From a virus: a stretch of 25,450 nt of DNA. Within the stretch, counting starts at the first letter, position 1. Each line of letters starts with the position of its first letter. The stretch lies in the IMG/VR virus record IMGVR_UViG_3300044858_002688, positions 1 through 25,450 of that record. One strand, written 5' to 3'. Below are positions 1 to 7,449 of the stretch, one piece after another. Below the pieces are notes generated by a model, which did no database searches, had not been told where the DNA came from, and worked only from the letters and a program-made list of their open reading frames with translations. The position numbers and the translations under genes are program-made.

Positions 1-20
1 ACGCCTCTTACCTTAGCCAT
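1..20 (-). CDS. Start of the gene after terL (partial, probably portal)
   Basis: Only the first six codons are inside the window, beginning MAKVRG. The ATG overlaps the terL stop in a TAATG arrangement, the same one-base coupling used by several neighbours, so translation is probably coupled to terL. In most tailed phages the portal gene follows terL; that identity is inferred from position only. Confidence 0.5.
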
Positions 21-1519
21 TATTCAGCAGCTCCAAAATAGGAAAAGGCCACGTTCGCCGCGGCCTTCTCGGGATTCCTTATTGCATAGCGGACGGCGAT
101 TGCAAGTGCCATTACGGCGTCCTGCTCGATCTTCTTGTCATCTAGTTTGTATGCCAAGAGTTGCCTCCGTAGATCTTCCCAGATGCCCCCTCTTGGGAAC
201 TTGATCTGGCCCTTGTCGATGATTGTCTTTAGATCGTTTAGTAGCTCAAGCTTCTTTGACTTGGTCCCACCAAAGTCGAAGTCTCTAAGTGGCTTTATGA
301 TTGAGAACTCTTCGCGGAAGAGCTTCCCGCCCATACCGGTAGAGTCGACTACCGTAGTGCACTGTGCGCTTGAACTGTAAAGGAGATGTCCTTCTCGGAC
401 CATGTTGACGACTGCGGTGATCGTCTGCTTGCCGGAACGCTTCCGGGCCCTAACTCCTTGCATCGCAACGCGCTTTGTGATGTCGATTGTGAGCGCCCAT
501 GTTGCGTCGGACGAAATACCAGGGTCACAACCCTGGACGTAACGGTGAGCCGACTTTGGCGCATCCTCGACCTCCAATGTGCTATCGAAGCAGGCCTCGA
601 CTCCTTGAGACGAGAAGAACGCCTTACGGGACTCGATGAAGTACCCGTCTACGTTCTGAGGGATTAGGTACTCAGCTTGCTGTCTAACGACCGCGTCGAA
701 ATCTTCCTGACGTAGTCCGTATCCGATATTGTCCCTCGTGGACAACCGGAACGATATGAACTGGTCGTCCCTGGTTGGGTTCTCCGGGTTTCCCATCTCC
801 CAGAGATCCGAGTAGTCGTTGTAGCCTTCGGTTGGGGTTCCGATGAAGTGTAGAGGCCCTCCGGTAGACAGACGGCGCAGGTTGAGCACTTCTTGGTAGA
901 TTGTTATCAAGTGAGGCTCGAAAGCTGCCTCGTCGAATGAGATTCCCTGCATGTCCTTGCCCAAGAGCGCCTTCGCCTTGTCCTGGGTCGTTCGGAAGTG
1001 GATGCTGGCCCCGCCCAGAATTGGGTTGAACTTTATCCACAGGTACTCCCCTCGGTACTTCTTTTCAAAGTCGGCAACCTTGCCGAGCTCTTTTGTTAGG
1101 GGGCACCCTCGACCCTTCTGGGCCGGATGCGCACCCTGCAGTATCATTGCAATTTCGCGGTGAACAAGTTCTGCGGTCTCTTGCTGGATTCCGACGTGGT
1201 ACCACTCGTACGGGTCATTGATCCACCTGATCGCATCCGTCTGATCTCCTCCGGCGGGAGGTCTAACCCCGAGTTTGTAGATGGCATGATGAAGACAGAC
1301 AACCGCCATCGCGAGCGTTTTGCCGGCACGATTACCAGCGGAAACGACGGTTGTGAGGTACCTTGGCCTGAATCCGTCATCTGCACGGTCTGCGCAGGCC
1401 TTCCACCATCTGACCTGTCCAGGGTTCCCCTTGATACCGAGCCAGCGAGAAGCAAAGAACTCGACGTCACTGCGACCGCGAGCCAGATCGAGAGCGGCTT
1501 GTCCTTGGACAGAATTCAA
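20..1519 (-). CDS. terL: Terminase large subunit
   Basis: This is the ATPase-nuclease motor that cuts concatemeric DNA and drives it through the portal into the prohead. The N-terminal ATPase domain shows a Walker A motif SAGNRAGKT (about residues 60-68), a Walker B GISFDEAA (192-199) and a coupling motif IGTPT (226-230). The C-terminal RNase H-like nuclease has acidic residues at the expected places: CDPG (D332), VVDSTGMGG (D392) and DAVMALA (D467). At 499 residues the length is normal. The start is a TTG overlapping the TGA of the upstream small gene (TTGA), with a purine-rich AAGGGA just before it. Family assignment is firm; the packaging strategy (cos or pac) cannot be read from this alone. 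Confidence 0.96.
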   Translation of the reverse strand: MNSVQGQAALDLARGRSDVEFFASRWLGIKGNPGQVRWWKACADRADDGFRPRYLTTVVSAGNRAGKTLAMAVVCLHHAIYKLGVRPPAGGDQTDAIRWINDPYEWYHVGIQQETAELVHREIAMILQGAHPAQKGRGCPLTKELGKVADFEKKYRGEYLWIKFNPILGGASIHFRTTQDKAKALLGKDMQGISFDEAAFEPHLITIYQEVLNLRRLSTGGPLHFIGTPTEGYNDYSDLWEMGNPENPTRDDQFISFRLSTRDNIGYGLRQEDFDAVVRQQAEYLIPQNVDGYFIESRKAFFSSQGVEACFDSTLEVEDAPKSAHRYVQGCDPGISSDATWALTIDITKRVAMQGVRARKRSGKQTITAVVNMVREGHLLYSSSAQCTTVVDSTGMGGKLFREEFSIIKPLRDFDFGGTKSKKLELLNDLKTIIDKGQIKFPRGGIWEDLRRQLLAYKLDDKKIEQDAVMALAIAVRYAIRNPEKAAANVAFSYFGAAE

Positions 1520-1833
1520 GATCCCTTCTTCTTCTTATTCTTAAGGCGCTCGCTCATTGCACGAGCCTTGGCCTTAGCGTCCGACTTGCTGCTGGCGCCC
1601 CATGCCTGGAGGCTAAGTAGAAGCCTTGTAGGCTTGCCCTTCTCGTCCCTCTCCGGACCGGGCATGCCGCCCATACGGGCCAGGAACGATGCCCTGCGGG
1701 GGTTATCCCCCTTCTTGACTGGTGCCTTCAAAGTTCCGCCGGTCTCCGCCTTGTAGGATGCCCTGCCCTTGGCGTTTAGGCCACCCTTTGGGTTCTTTCC
1801 TTCTTTTCGCTGCCATGCTGCCGTTCTAGCCAT
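1516..1833 (-). CDS. Small basic DUF6321-like protein
   Basis: A 105-residue, very basic protein with the pattern GGLNAKGRASY, then FLARMGGMPGP, then DEKGKPTRLLLSLQAW, and a Lys-rich C-terminus. I recognise this as the DUF6321-type family found in many aquatic phages; its function is unknown. Its place immediately before terL, overlapping it by four bases, and its charge would suit a small DNA-binding packaging factor, but that is inference. The ATG is preceded by GAGGTGAGG. It overlaps the glycosyltransferase gene upstream by eight bases. Confidence 0.75.
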   Translation of the reverse strand: MARTAAWQRKEGKNPKGGLNAKGRASYKAETGGTLKAPVKKGDNPRRASFLARMGGMPGPERDEKGKPTRLLLSLQAWGASSKSDAKAKARAMSERLKNKKKKGS

Positions 1834-2371
1834 TCCTCACCTCGTTGTGGAAGTACAGTACCTTCGGCACGAACTTCAATGATTTAGACCTTGAGGCTAT
1901 CTTTTCGATGAACGTTCCGTCAGCCTCGTAATGACGGTCCGTGTACCCTGCCTCCCTGGCAAGTGTAGTGCTAACTATGTAGTTGCCAGAGGTTGAACTT
2001 CCGGATCTAAAGTTTGGGGTTGAGGCCTTTGACCACCCACAATAGACTGCGTCGTGTTCTGCCTCCGCCTCAGACATCATCACTTCGATGTACGTCTTGT
2101 CGTATGAGTCGTCATGGTTGAACCAGCCCGTGTAGTCAGATGACGCCAGGTCAAGCCCCTTGGCCCGCTTGTCGTGACCCCAGTCGTTAAGGTTTGGCTC
2201 TGGGTGGAACCTGATCGCCGGATACGCTCTTTCAGCTTCAGAGAGGCTAATATCACTAGCCAGGACAATGATTTCATTAGGGACCCTGGTCTGGGCCAGA
2301 AGGGAGTTGATCGTACGTAGCATTGCTGCCTCGTCCGCATGAGCAGTTACAATTGCTGTGAACGTAGCCAC
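1826..2371 (-). CDS. Short family 2 glycosyltransferase
   Basis: The N-terminus TFTAIVTAHADE and the following helix and strand (PNEIIVLASD) are the nucleotide-binding start of a GT-A fold, family GT2. The metal-binding DXD position is probably NHDD (residues 85-88) after YTGWF. At 181 residues it holds little more than the catalytic domain, with no membrane segment. It would transfer a sugar from an NDP-sugar; the acceptor (virion protein, DNA or cell-wall polymer) cannot be told. It starts with GTG behind AGGAG, and this ribosome site lies inside the 3' end of the cytidylyltransferase gene, which it overlaps by 95 bases. It is next to a nucleotidyltransferase, which supports a sugar-transfer role. 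Confidence 0.82.
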   Translation of the reverse strand: MATFTAIVTAHADEAAMLRTINSLLAQTRVPNEIIVLASDISLSEAERAYPAIRFHPEPNLNDWGHDKRAKGLDLASSDYTGWFNHDDSYDKTYIEVMMSEAEAEHDAVYCGWSKASTPNFRSGSSTSGNYIVSTTLAREAGYTDRHYEADGTFIEKIASRSKSLKFVPKVLYFHNEVRNG

Positions 2372-2789
2372 TGATTCTCCTAATGATATCGCTGCTTGAT
2401 ATTCCCCGAGTGTATGGAACGTATAGCATTTGTATTGATCGTTCGTCTAGCCATTCCTGGCTTATACCTAGCTGGCCAAGGAGTGAGTTGCCGGTCCAGT
2501 CATCTCCGTGAGCTATGTAGATCACTTTGACTCCGGTAAGCGAGTCAATGGTTTTCCCTGTGTCCTCGTCACCGATATTCACAACGACCTTGTCGACCCA
2601 GCGGCAGGCTTGTGCTGCAGCCATCCGCTCAGCGATGTTCATGATCGGCTTTCTCTTGTACCGCTCTGCGAACTCGTCTGAGTTCAGCGATACAATGACT
2701 CTGCCGTAGTCCCTGCACTTTCGTAGGAACTCTGCGTGTCCGTGGTGGAACATGTCAAACGTTCCGCCGACGTACACCCATGTCATCAT
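2277..2789 (-). CDS. Cytidylyltransferase-like nucleotidyltransferase
   Basis: This belongs to the HxGH nucleotidyltransferase superfamily, closest to glycerol-3-phosphate or ethanolamine-phosphate cytidylyltransferases. Visible motifs are VGGTFDMFHHGH (residues 7-18, with the HxGH signature), an RKP segment, and ISSSDIIRRI near residue 135, the usual C-terminal nucleotide-binding signature. It would activate a phosphorylated alcohol or sugar with CTP or a similar nucleotide. The recognisable domain ends at ISSSDIIRRI; the last 30 or so residues are a Cys/Asn-rich tail read in another frame over the start of the glycosyltransferase gene. The start is one of two adjacent ATGs overlapping the previous stop. 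Substrate is unknown. Confidence 0.85.
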   Translation of the reverse strand: MMTWVYVGGTFDMFHHGHAEFLRKCRDYGRVIVSLNSDEFAERYKRKPIMNIAERMAAAQACRWVDKVVVNIGDEDTGKTIDSLTGVKVIYIAHGDDWTGNSLLGQLGISQEWLDERSIQMLYVPYTRGISSSDIIRRISGYVHSNCNCSCGRGSNATYDQLPSGPDQGP

Positions 2790-3274
2790 TCAGTAAGTAG
2801 TTCCGGCTCGACTGGAGTTGCTATTCCCTCTACCACGATTGATCCGCCGAGTATTGATGCCAGGGTCATGGCCAGATCCCTATCTGCGCCCTTCTCCTGT
2901 CGCCTGTCCAGAATTTCCTGTGCCCTTAGCCCCTCCGAGAGGGTGGGCAGAAGCTCGCCGTTTTCTATTGCGGAAAACGTGTAGTCCCGGACTAGGGAGG
3001 CAAGATCGGTTCCGGAGGTTGGCTTCAAAGTTTTCTTTCGCTTCTCCATTACCTTTATCGCAGCGGCCTTAGCCTGCTCGAAGTCTGTGGTTAGATGCTC
3101 TCTCCGATGCTTGCCAAGGGTGATCCGGCTGACGTACTGGCCCTCAGACTCTAGCCAGCTGCTAATCCTAGTATCAGGCATCCCCTCTTTCATTCTTTTG
3201 CCGATCATTTCGGCAAAGGGGCTCCTGCAAACGTGGCAACCGGTGAGTATCGGAGCCAGATCTATGGACTTCAC
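2786..3274 (-). CDS. Unidentified protein with Cys pair and possible helix-turn-helix
   Basis: I do not recognise this 162-residue protein with certainty. The N-terminus has a CHVC pair followed by a helical stretch (SPFAEMIGKRMKEG), then RISSWLESEGQYVS and TLGKHRREHL, which read like a helix-turn-helix of the kind found in small terminases and phage regulators. The rest is helical and charged. No small terminase is otherwise visible, and it lies four genes upstream of terL, so a TerS role is possible but only inferred. The GTG start abuts the holin stop (TAAGTG) and lacks a clear Shine-Dalgarno site, suggesting reinitiation after the holin. Confidence 0.6.
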   Translation of the reverse strand: MKSIDLAPILTGCHVCRSPFAEMIGKRMKEGMPDTRISSWLESEGQYVSRITLGKHRREHLTTDFEQAKAAAIKVMEKRKKTLKPTSGTDLASLVRDYTFSAIENGELLPTLSEGLRAQEILDRRQEKGADRDLAMTLASILGGSIVVEGIATPVEPELLTE

Positions 3275-3568
3275 TTAAATATCGAACTGCTTCTCTTCCG
3301 CTGCCTTATCCTGCGCGGACTTTTCCTTGATCCCGAACGCGCTGTTCTTTGGGTCAAGGAACTTGATCAGCACCTGAAGGCCTGATGCCAGACCTGCGGA
3401 AAGCACTGTTCTAAAGTCTCCCCCAGTGATGTCCAGTAGGGGTATTCCGAGGCCGAGTGCAACTGAGATTGAGACCGTAATAAAAGTACGACCAAACTCA
3501 ATGAGGGCCTCGTCTACTCCCGTGTTGTCAATGATCCAGCGGATGCTTGACTTTATGTCGCTATACAT
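3275..3568 (-). CDS. Putative holin, r1t-like
   Basis: A 97-residue protein with an amphipathic N-terminus, one hydrophobic segment (TFITVSISVALGLGIPLL), a short polar turn (DITGGDF) and a second, weaker one (VLSAGLASGLQVLIKFL), ending in a charged tail. This layout and the FGRTF...ALSAGLAS-type spacing resemble the r1t holin family of phages of Gram-positive hosts. It would form inner-membrane lesions that let the endolysin reach the wall. It directly follows the endolysin gene (nine bases apart), as expected for a lysis cassette. The ATG has AAGGAGT six bases upstream. A second small membrane protein at 4188-4358 could be an alternative or partner holin. Confidence 0.68.
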   Translation of the reverse strand: MYSDIKSSIRWIIDNTGVDEALIEFGRTFITVSISVALGLGIPLLDITGGDFRTVLSAGLASGLQVLIKFLDPKNSAFGIKEKSAQDKAAEEKQFDI

Positions 3569-3577
3569 TGGGACTCC

Positions 3578-4186
3578 TTACTTCCATTCCACGATGACGA
3601 CGTGCTTATGAGGCGCACCGCCCGTGACCTTCTTCTTGCTCGCAGCAATCTGCTTAAGCTGTTCTTCCGTAACTACGACCCCGAACTTCTCTTTGCCCTT
3701 GCCCGAACGCGTGGGACATGCCCACTGCCATCCGTCAACGGCATCCCACCCACCGGCAGTCATGTGTCCGTACCCCTGCGCGATGTGCTTCTTGTCCTTC
3801 TTGAGCCAGTAGTTCTGCCACTTCTTGTGCCACTCGCTGATCTCCACGGGCGGGTAATACACAGCCTGCTGGACCCAGATGATGAGTCCGGCGCCGCGAT
3901 GCGCGGAGATGACGACGTCGTCCCACGACTTGGCGTAGCGTGCCTTGGCACCAAGTTCCTTGGCGGTCTTGATCAGGTCACCGAGGGAGGAGCCGTTGTC
4001 GGACACGCCCTCTTTCTCCACGAACCCTGTTGCCTTTGCCTTCGCCTTGATGCCCTCGCCAGCGGACGGGTCAACGGTGTACTTGGACGCCCACGCGACG
4101 GCAGCTGCCGTGCTGGATGGACCGCAATCGTCTAGGATGCCGCCCTTCTCAACGTGATCGAGTTGTGACTTGACCTTGAACTTCAT
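3578..4186 (-). CDS. Putative endolysin with C39-like cysteine peptidase fold
   Basis: The 202-residue protein carries ILDDCGPSSTAAAVAW (Cys21 in a C39/papain-type active-site helix), and later QGYGHMTAGGWDAVDGW, where H141 and D148 fit the catalytic His and Asp. Proteins like this are annotated as protease-type lysin A in actinobacteriophages and would cut peptide bonds of the peptidoglycan stem or cross-bridge. I see no separate wall-binding domain and no signal peptide, so it depends on a holin. The reading frame is open further upstream, but the ATG at 4186 is preceded by GGAGGG seven bases away and begins the conserved domain, so I chose it. The two flanking genes are small membrane proteins, making a lysis cassette. 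Confidence 0.78.
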   Translation of the reverse strand: MKFKVKSQLDHVEKGGILDDCGPSSTAAAVAWASKYTVDPSAGEGIKAKAKATGFVEKEGVSDNGSSLGDLIKTAKELGAKARYAKSWDDVVISAHRGAGLIIWVQQAVYYPPVEISEWHKKWQNYWLKKDKKHIAQGYGHMTAGGWDAVDGWQWACPTRSGKGKEKFGVVVTEEQLKQIAASKKKVTGGAPHKHVVIVEWK

Positions 4187-4187
4187 C

Positions 4188-4358
4188 TTATTCCCTCCAG
4201 CGTAGTGGCCCTGTGACGAGCCATCCAATGGTGAGCAGCACAAAGAGTGTTGCCATCGTGGTCTGCGTCTGACCCTCTGGCAGGACCACCACCGCAAATA
4301 GGAGACCAAGGACGGTCCAGGCTCCGCTGATGAGGTCGGTAATGATGTTCCTAAACAC
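4188..4358 (-). CDS. Small two-helix membrane protein
   Basis: A 56-residue protein with two likely membrane helices ([17 protein letters not shown] and [15 protein letters not shown]) joined by a short polar loop, and a basic C-terminus (PLRWRE). The GTG at 4358 follows AAGGGGA at good distance; the frame extends upstream without a ribosome site, so the longer version is unlikely. It overlaps the stop of the secreted-protein gene by eight bases and ends one base before the endolysin start. Size, topology and position suit a holin or antiholin, but the family is not recognised. Confidence 0.7.
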   Translation of the reverse strand: MFRNIITDLISGAWTVLGLLFAVVVLPEGQTQTTMATLFVLLTIGWLVTGPLRWRE

Positions 4359-5415
4359 GTCGGTTCCCCTTTCGGCTAGATGAAGACTGGCTTGCTCCGC
4401 CTCCACCGCTTCCAGTGGTCATTGCTGCCGACGCCGCAATGCTTGCGACCTGGCTTGCAATTACCGCAACCGCGACTGGCTGAGCTTCTTCTTTTTCTTC
4501 TTGGTTTAGATCGCTGCCAATCTCGGTAATAGCTATGAGATTTTCAAATATTTCACCAACTGCTTCCTCAACTGCTTCGACCGCCTCGTCTACACTTGGC
4601 AGTTCGTCAGTTGGCTCAGGAGAGGGCTCAACGCTAGGCTCAGGACTAGGCTCGTCAGTAGGATCAGGACTCGGCTCAGGTTCCTCTGAAGGCTCTGGCT
4701 CGGGCGTCTCTTCGGGTTCGGGAGTCGGCTCTGGTTCTTCACTTGGCTCCGGCTCTACCGAGGGCTCAGGTTCTGGAGTCGGTTCAGGAGTTGGATCAGG
4801 AGTTGGCTCTGGCGTAGGCTCCGGAGTCGGCTCAGGCGTCGGAGTAGGTTCCGGCGTTGGCGTCGGCTCGGGCGTAGGCTCTGGCGTTGGGCTCGGTTCT
4901 GGAGATGGATCAACAGAAGGCTCCGGTGTTGGGGTTGGGGCCGGGCCCACTACCCAGGTTGTGTTGGTAATCTGTAGGAATCCTGCTCCGCAGCAAGAAT
5001 CAGTGCTTAGGATGCGGAATCCAAAGATCCCGCCTGCGGCAATGTACACTGCCTGCGTACCGTTCTGCTGGAGAGAGTTATATCCAGCCTGATCCCAGAT
5101 AGAAAGATCAACCCAGTTCTCGTCGAGAAGCATCTGTGCCCGGTCATAGAACGCACCATCAGTGGTCCAGTATGACCAGTCAAAGGAGACTGTCTCTCCG
5201 AGCGACGAACTGGTCGTCAATCCAGTTACCGTGTTCTGCCACGGATATCCTGGACCTGCGTTATTCGACCCTTGGATGAGGATCGTCCCGTCGGTCAGGG
5301 TGATGATGCCGTTGGAGTCGATCTTCTGATCCCACTCGTCCGTGCCCTCAAGGGCAAGTGTACTCACGGGGGAAAGAAGCAACGTCAAGGCTAAAATGGC
5401 TGCAAGCCTTACCAC
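4351..5415 (-). CDS. Secreted surface protein with Pro-Thr/Ser-Glu stalk
   Basis: A 354-residue protein of four parts. Residues 1-22 are a signal peptide ([20 protein letters not shown]). Residues 23-157 form a compact domain with [15 protein letters not shown] and [19 protein letters not shown], a beta-sandwich pattern I know from exported bacterial surface proteins. Residues 158-272 are degenerate PTPEP/PSEEP repeats, an extended negatively charged stalk. Residues 311-332 are a hydrophobic helix followed by a Gly/Ser spacer and SSRKGNRRV, which looks like a membrane anchor with a basic stop. There is no LPXTG motif. The GTG start has AAAGGAG eight bases upstream. It lies between tail-fibre and lysis genes. 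It is probably displayed on the infected cell; roles such as superinfection exclusion or adhesion are guesses. Confidence 0.85.
   Translation of the reverse strand: MVRLAAILALTLLLSPVSTLALEGTDEWDQKIDSNGIITLTDGTILIQGSNNAGPGYPWQNTVTGLTTSSSLGETVSFDWSYWTTDGAFYDRAQMLLDENWVDLSIWDQAGYNSLQQNGTQAVYIAAGGIFGFRILSTDSCCGAGFLQITNTTWVVGPAPTPTPEPSVDPSPEPSPTPEPTPEPTPTPEPTPTPEPTPEPTPEPTPDPTPEPTPEPEPSVEPEPSEEPEPTPEPEETPEPEPSEEPEPSPDPTDEPSPEPSVEPSPEPTDELPSVDEAVEAVEEAVGEIFENLIAITEIGSDLNQEEKEEAQPVAVAVIASQVASIAASAAMTTGSGGGGASQSSSSRKGNRRV
4600..4944 (-). repeat. Coding repeat tract (PTPEP-type)
   Basis: A degenerate tandem tract encoding Pro at nearly every second residue, alternating with Thr, Ser and Glu, in the middle of the secreted protein. 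The units are mostly four to six residues long and vary at the third codon positions, so this is protein-level repetition rather than a recent perfect expansion. Length variation between relatives is expected. Confidence 0.9.
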
Positions 5416-5433
5416 GCTGGGCTCCTTTCTACA

Positions 5434-5472
5434 TTAGCATCCGCAGTCTTGTTCGATCTCCCCCATGGTCAT
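5434..5472 (-). CDS. Mini-ORF of 12 residues
   Basis: Encodes MTMGEIEQDCGC. Its ATG overlaps the TGA of the preceding mini-ORF (ATGA), and GAGGGG lies four bases upstream of the first ATG and ten upstream of the second. It ends 19 bases before the GTG of the secreted protein. Two of its last three residues are Cys. It may be a leader peptide controlling the downstream gene or a genuine micro-protein; no homology is claimed. Confidence 0.35.
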   Translation of the reverse strand: MTMGEIEQDCGC

Positions 5473-5513
5473 TTACCCCTCAATCGGCCCTGGGGCTGGG
5501 GATAGTCAGTCAT
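5469..5513 (-). CDS. Mini-ORF of 14 residues
   Basis: Encodes MTDYPQPQGRLRGK. The ATG overlaps the stop of the 79-residue gene upstream (TAATG) and has AGGAG nine bases before it, inside that gene's last codons. The chain of one- and four-base overlaps (TAATG, then ATGA) copies the spacing of the certain genes around it, which is why I list it despite its size. It could be a leader peptide. Confidence 0.4.
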   Translation of the reverse strand: MTDYPQPQGRLRGK

Positions 5514-5752
5514 TAGCTAGATCTCCTAGAAATCCTTTCAGATAACGGACCCTCTTTTGGATAGAATTCAAATTCTGGATTCGTCATCATTTCAATCCAG
5601 TCCGCTGCCCACTCTTCAGCCTGCTCAAGTGTCCACGGGGTTGCGTCTGGAAAATCTGGTTGAAGAATAATCGGATCTCCATTATGGTTTGGCTGCTCTA
5701 AATCCCAAATTCTTAGGGTGTTTTTCTCGTCAACTTCGTATCTGTATCTCAT
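5513..5752 (-). CDS. Small acidic protein of unknown function
   Basis: A 79-residue soluble protein starting MRYRYEVDEKNTLRIWDLEQ, with a central TPWTLEQAEEWAADWIEMM helix. Proteins of this pattern occur near tail-fibre genes in aquatic phages and may be fibre chaperones or accessory tail proteins; I know no experimental function. The ATG has GGAGGA a few bases upstream. It follows the tail-fibre gene at 5762-7192 by nine bases, so is co-transcribed with it. Confidence 0.75.
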   Translation of the reverse strand: MRYRYEVDEKNTLRIWDLEQPNHNGDPIILQPDFPDATPWTLEQAEEWAADWIEMMTNPEFEFYPKEGPLSERISRRSS

Positions 5753-5761
5753 GGTCCTCCT

Positions 5762-7192
5762 TTATGACGTAATAGATTGATATGATATCGGCAAGAATTC
5801 CACGTCAATAGCACCAGAAGACGTTCTTAAGAACGAGAAGAAGGCGTTTGGGCTGCTGCCAGAAGAAATTATCTCATCAGATCCTTGGTAGTACGTAGCG
5901 CCCTTACCGTTATGGGCTGTCGTTGTATACTCGGTCCAGTTTGTCCCATCAGTCGACACTTTTGCCGTTGCCCCATTATACGCAATCCAGTATTTGTTTA
6001 CGAAATCAATATACGACCCTGTTACGTTTGAACTTGATGTCCAATTTACTCCATCAATTGACTTTGAGCACGTGTTACCGCTTATTGCGATCCATCCACC
6101 AGTGCCGTATGCAGAATCACTAAGATTTGCTCCTCCTGTTCCCGCTGACCTCTGGGTCCAAGATTGTCCATTTGTGCTAGTGTAAAGCGGTGTCCCACTA
6201 TTTTGTGATCCAACTACTACAAAGAGATTATTCCCAAATTTAACAGTTGAATTACCAGCAGCAAATGGACTAGTGTTGGTCCACGTTACTCCTCCGTTCG
6301 TAGAGTATGAAAGTTTTCCTGAGTCGCCAATTATCACGTGGGTTCCATTTCCGTACGTACCCCACCGTATGTGTGTTGTGGAAAATCCAGATGTCCTCTC
6401 TGTCCACGAAGCGCCATTTGGACTTGTGTAAAGATATCCACCTGTACCGCCAACCACAAAAACACCATCACCATAATAAGCAAATAGGAATATTCCGCTT
6501 CCAATACTTGATGTCGAGAACGTTCTGCCATCGCTAGAAATTATAATTGTTCCAATAACGCCAGTATCCGCTGCGACAATTGTTTTCCCGTCGGTTGCGC
6601 ATTGTGTTCCGCTGTTTTGCGGAGAAATTTGCTGCCTTGACCAGTCAATAAATGGAGCCTTTTTAATAATCTTTGTCATATTGCTTGCGGCAGCAACCCT
6701 AACAAACCCATATCCATTTACTGTTGACGTAGCAGAGGATACGACAACGTTAATATCTCCATTTCGAAGGTTTTTTAGCATATATTCGCCAGTAAACGAT
6801 GAGATTGACGATGTGGATACGGTGGTAATTCCAGAAACAAGTTTTCCCTCTCGAGCAGACACCGCCTGAAATGAAGCCCCTCCGCTTCCGTTTGCGGTAA
6901 GGACGTGCCCATTCGTTGCTGAACCTGATGACATAGCTGCAGTTCCAACTGAGGCAGCAGCAATGGCAGCGGCAACGACAGCGTTGCTTGCTAGGATCGA
7001 TGAGTTTACTGATCCAGATGCCAGCGCAGCAGAACCTACGGCCCCAGCAGCAATTGATGCAGCAACAACAGAACCAGACGCAATGGCTGCAGATCCAACT
7101 GCCCCAGCTGCGATCTTGGCCGAGGTTACCGCCCCATCGACAATCTGCGAGGTGTTGACTGAACTCAGTTCAGAGGTTGTGTTAATGCTCAT
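5762..7192 (-). CDS. Tail fibre with Ala/Ser-rich shaft and Asp-box propeller
   Basis: Residues 10-95 are imperfect repeats of the AAGAVGSAALASGSV type, a small-residue shaft seen in trimeric fibres. Residues about 98-115 hold a linker module (HVLTANGSGGASFQAV) that also occurs in the fibre at 8802-9872. The C-terminal half, from about residue 200, has six Asp-box/BNR-like motifs (SSDGRTF, SPNGASW, STNGGVTW, STNGQSW, SIDGVNW, STDGTNW) separated by strands, as in sialidase- or Ycf48-type beta-propellers. It is probably a receptor-binding protein recognising a glycan; enzymatic cleavage is not shown, since Asp boxes are structural. The base composition looks more AT-rich than in the packaging genes, compatible with module exchange. 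Confidence 0.85.
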   Translation of the reverse strand: MSINTTSELSSVNTSQIVDGAVTSAKIAAGAVGSAAIASGSVVAASIAAGAVGSAALASGSVNSSILASNAVVAAAIAAASVGTAAMSSGSATNGHVLTANGSGGASFQAVSAREGKLVSGITTVSTSSISSFTGEYMLKNLRNGDINVVVSSATSTVNGYGFVRVAAASNMTKIIKKAPFIDWSRQQISPQNSGTQCATDGKTIVAADTGVIGTIIISSDGRTFSTSSIGSGIFLFAYYGDGVFVVGGTGGYLYTSPNGASWTERTSGFSTTHIRWGTYGNGTHVIIGDSGKLSYSTNGGVTWTNTSPFAAGNSTVKFGNNLFVVVGSQNSGTPLYTSTNGQSWTQRSAGTGGANLSDSAYGTGGWIAISGNTCSKSIDGVNWTSSSNVTGSYIDFVNKYWIAYNGATAKVSTDGTNWTEYTTTAHNGKGATYYQGSDEIISSGSSPNAFFSFLRTSSGAIDVEFLPISYQSITS

Positions 7193-7446
7193 TCTGGGAC
7201 AACCTCTTCTGTTTCTGGTGCCTCTGGCTCCTCTGGGATTGGTTGCACAAACACATCGTTTACAGAGTCATAGATGTCTCCGATGCCAGCAAACTTTCCC
7301 CTGATCCTTGCGTTGAAACTGGTTTGAACCCACGTTCCATCAAGACCAATGGAGTTTAGAAATGCCTGACCATCGTGTTCGTGGTCGTCACCAACCACAA
7401 CTACATTTGTAACGATTCCGTTTTCAATTTTTGCAAAATGTGCCAT
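7189..7446 (-). CDS. Conserved phage tail-region protein (MAHFAKI family)
   Basis: An 85-residue protein matching a family I recognise from marine and freshwater phages: MAHFAKIENGIVTNV at the N-terminus, then GTWVQTSFN, then RGKFAGIGDIYDSVNDVFVQP, and an acidic Pro/Glu tail. It is usually encoded among tail-fibre genes, as here, but its function is not established; a small virion or fibre-assembly protein is likely. It overlaps the tail-fibre gene downstream by four bases. Confidence 0.82.
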   Translation of the reverse strand: MAHFAKIENGIVTNVVVVGDDHEHDGQAFLNSIGLDGTWVQTSFNARIRGKFAGIGDIYDSVNDVFVQPIPEEPEAPETEEVVPE

Positions 7447-7449
7447 TAT

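Noticed and set aside
1127-1756. 209-codon plus-strand ORF opposite terL
   Set aside because: Antisense to a certain terL gene and its small neighbour; no recognisable domain.
4600-4944. Short repeats considered as a CRISPR array
   Set aside because: The units are degenerate, without unique spacers of constant length, and lie in frame inside a protein gene.
4535-5092. Plus-strand 185-codon ORF rich in Gly and Ser
   Set aside because: It is the antisense shadow of the PTPEP repeat of the secreted protein; it has no ribosome site and its composition is fully explained by the opposite strand.
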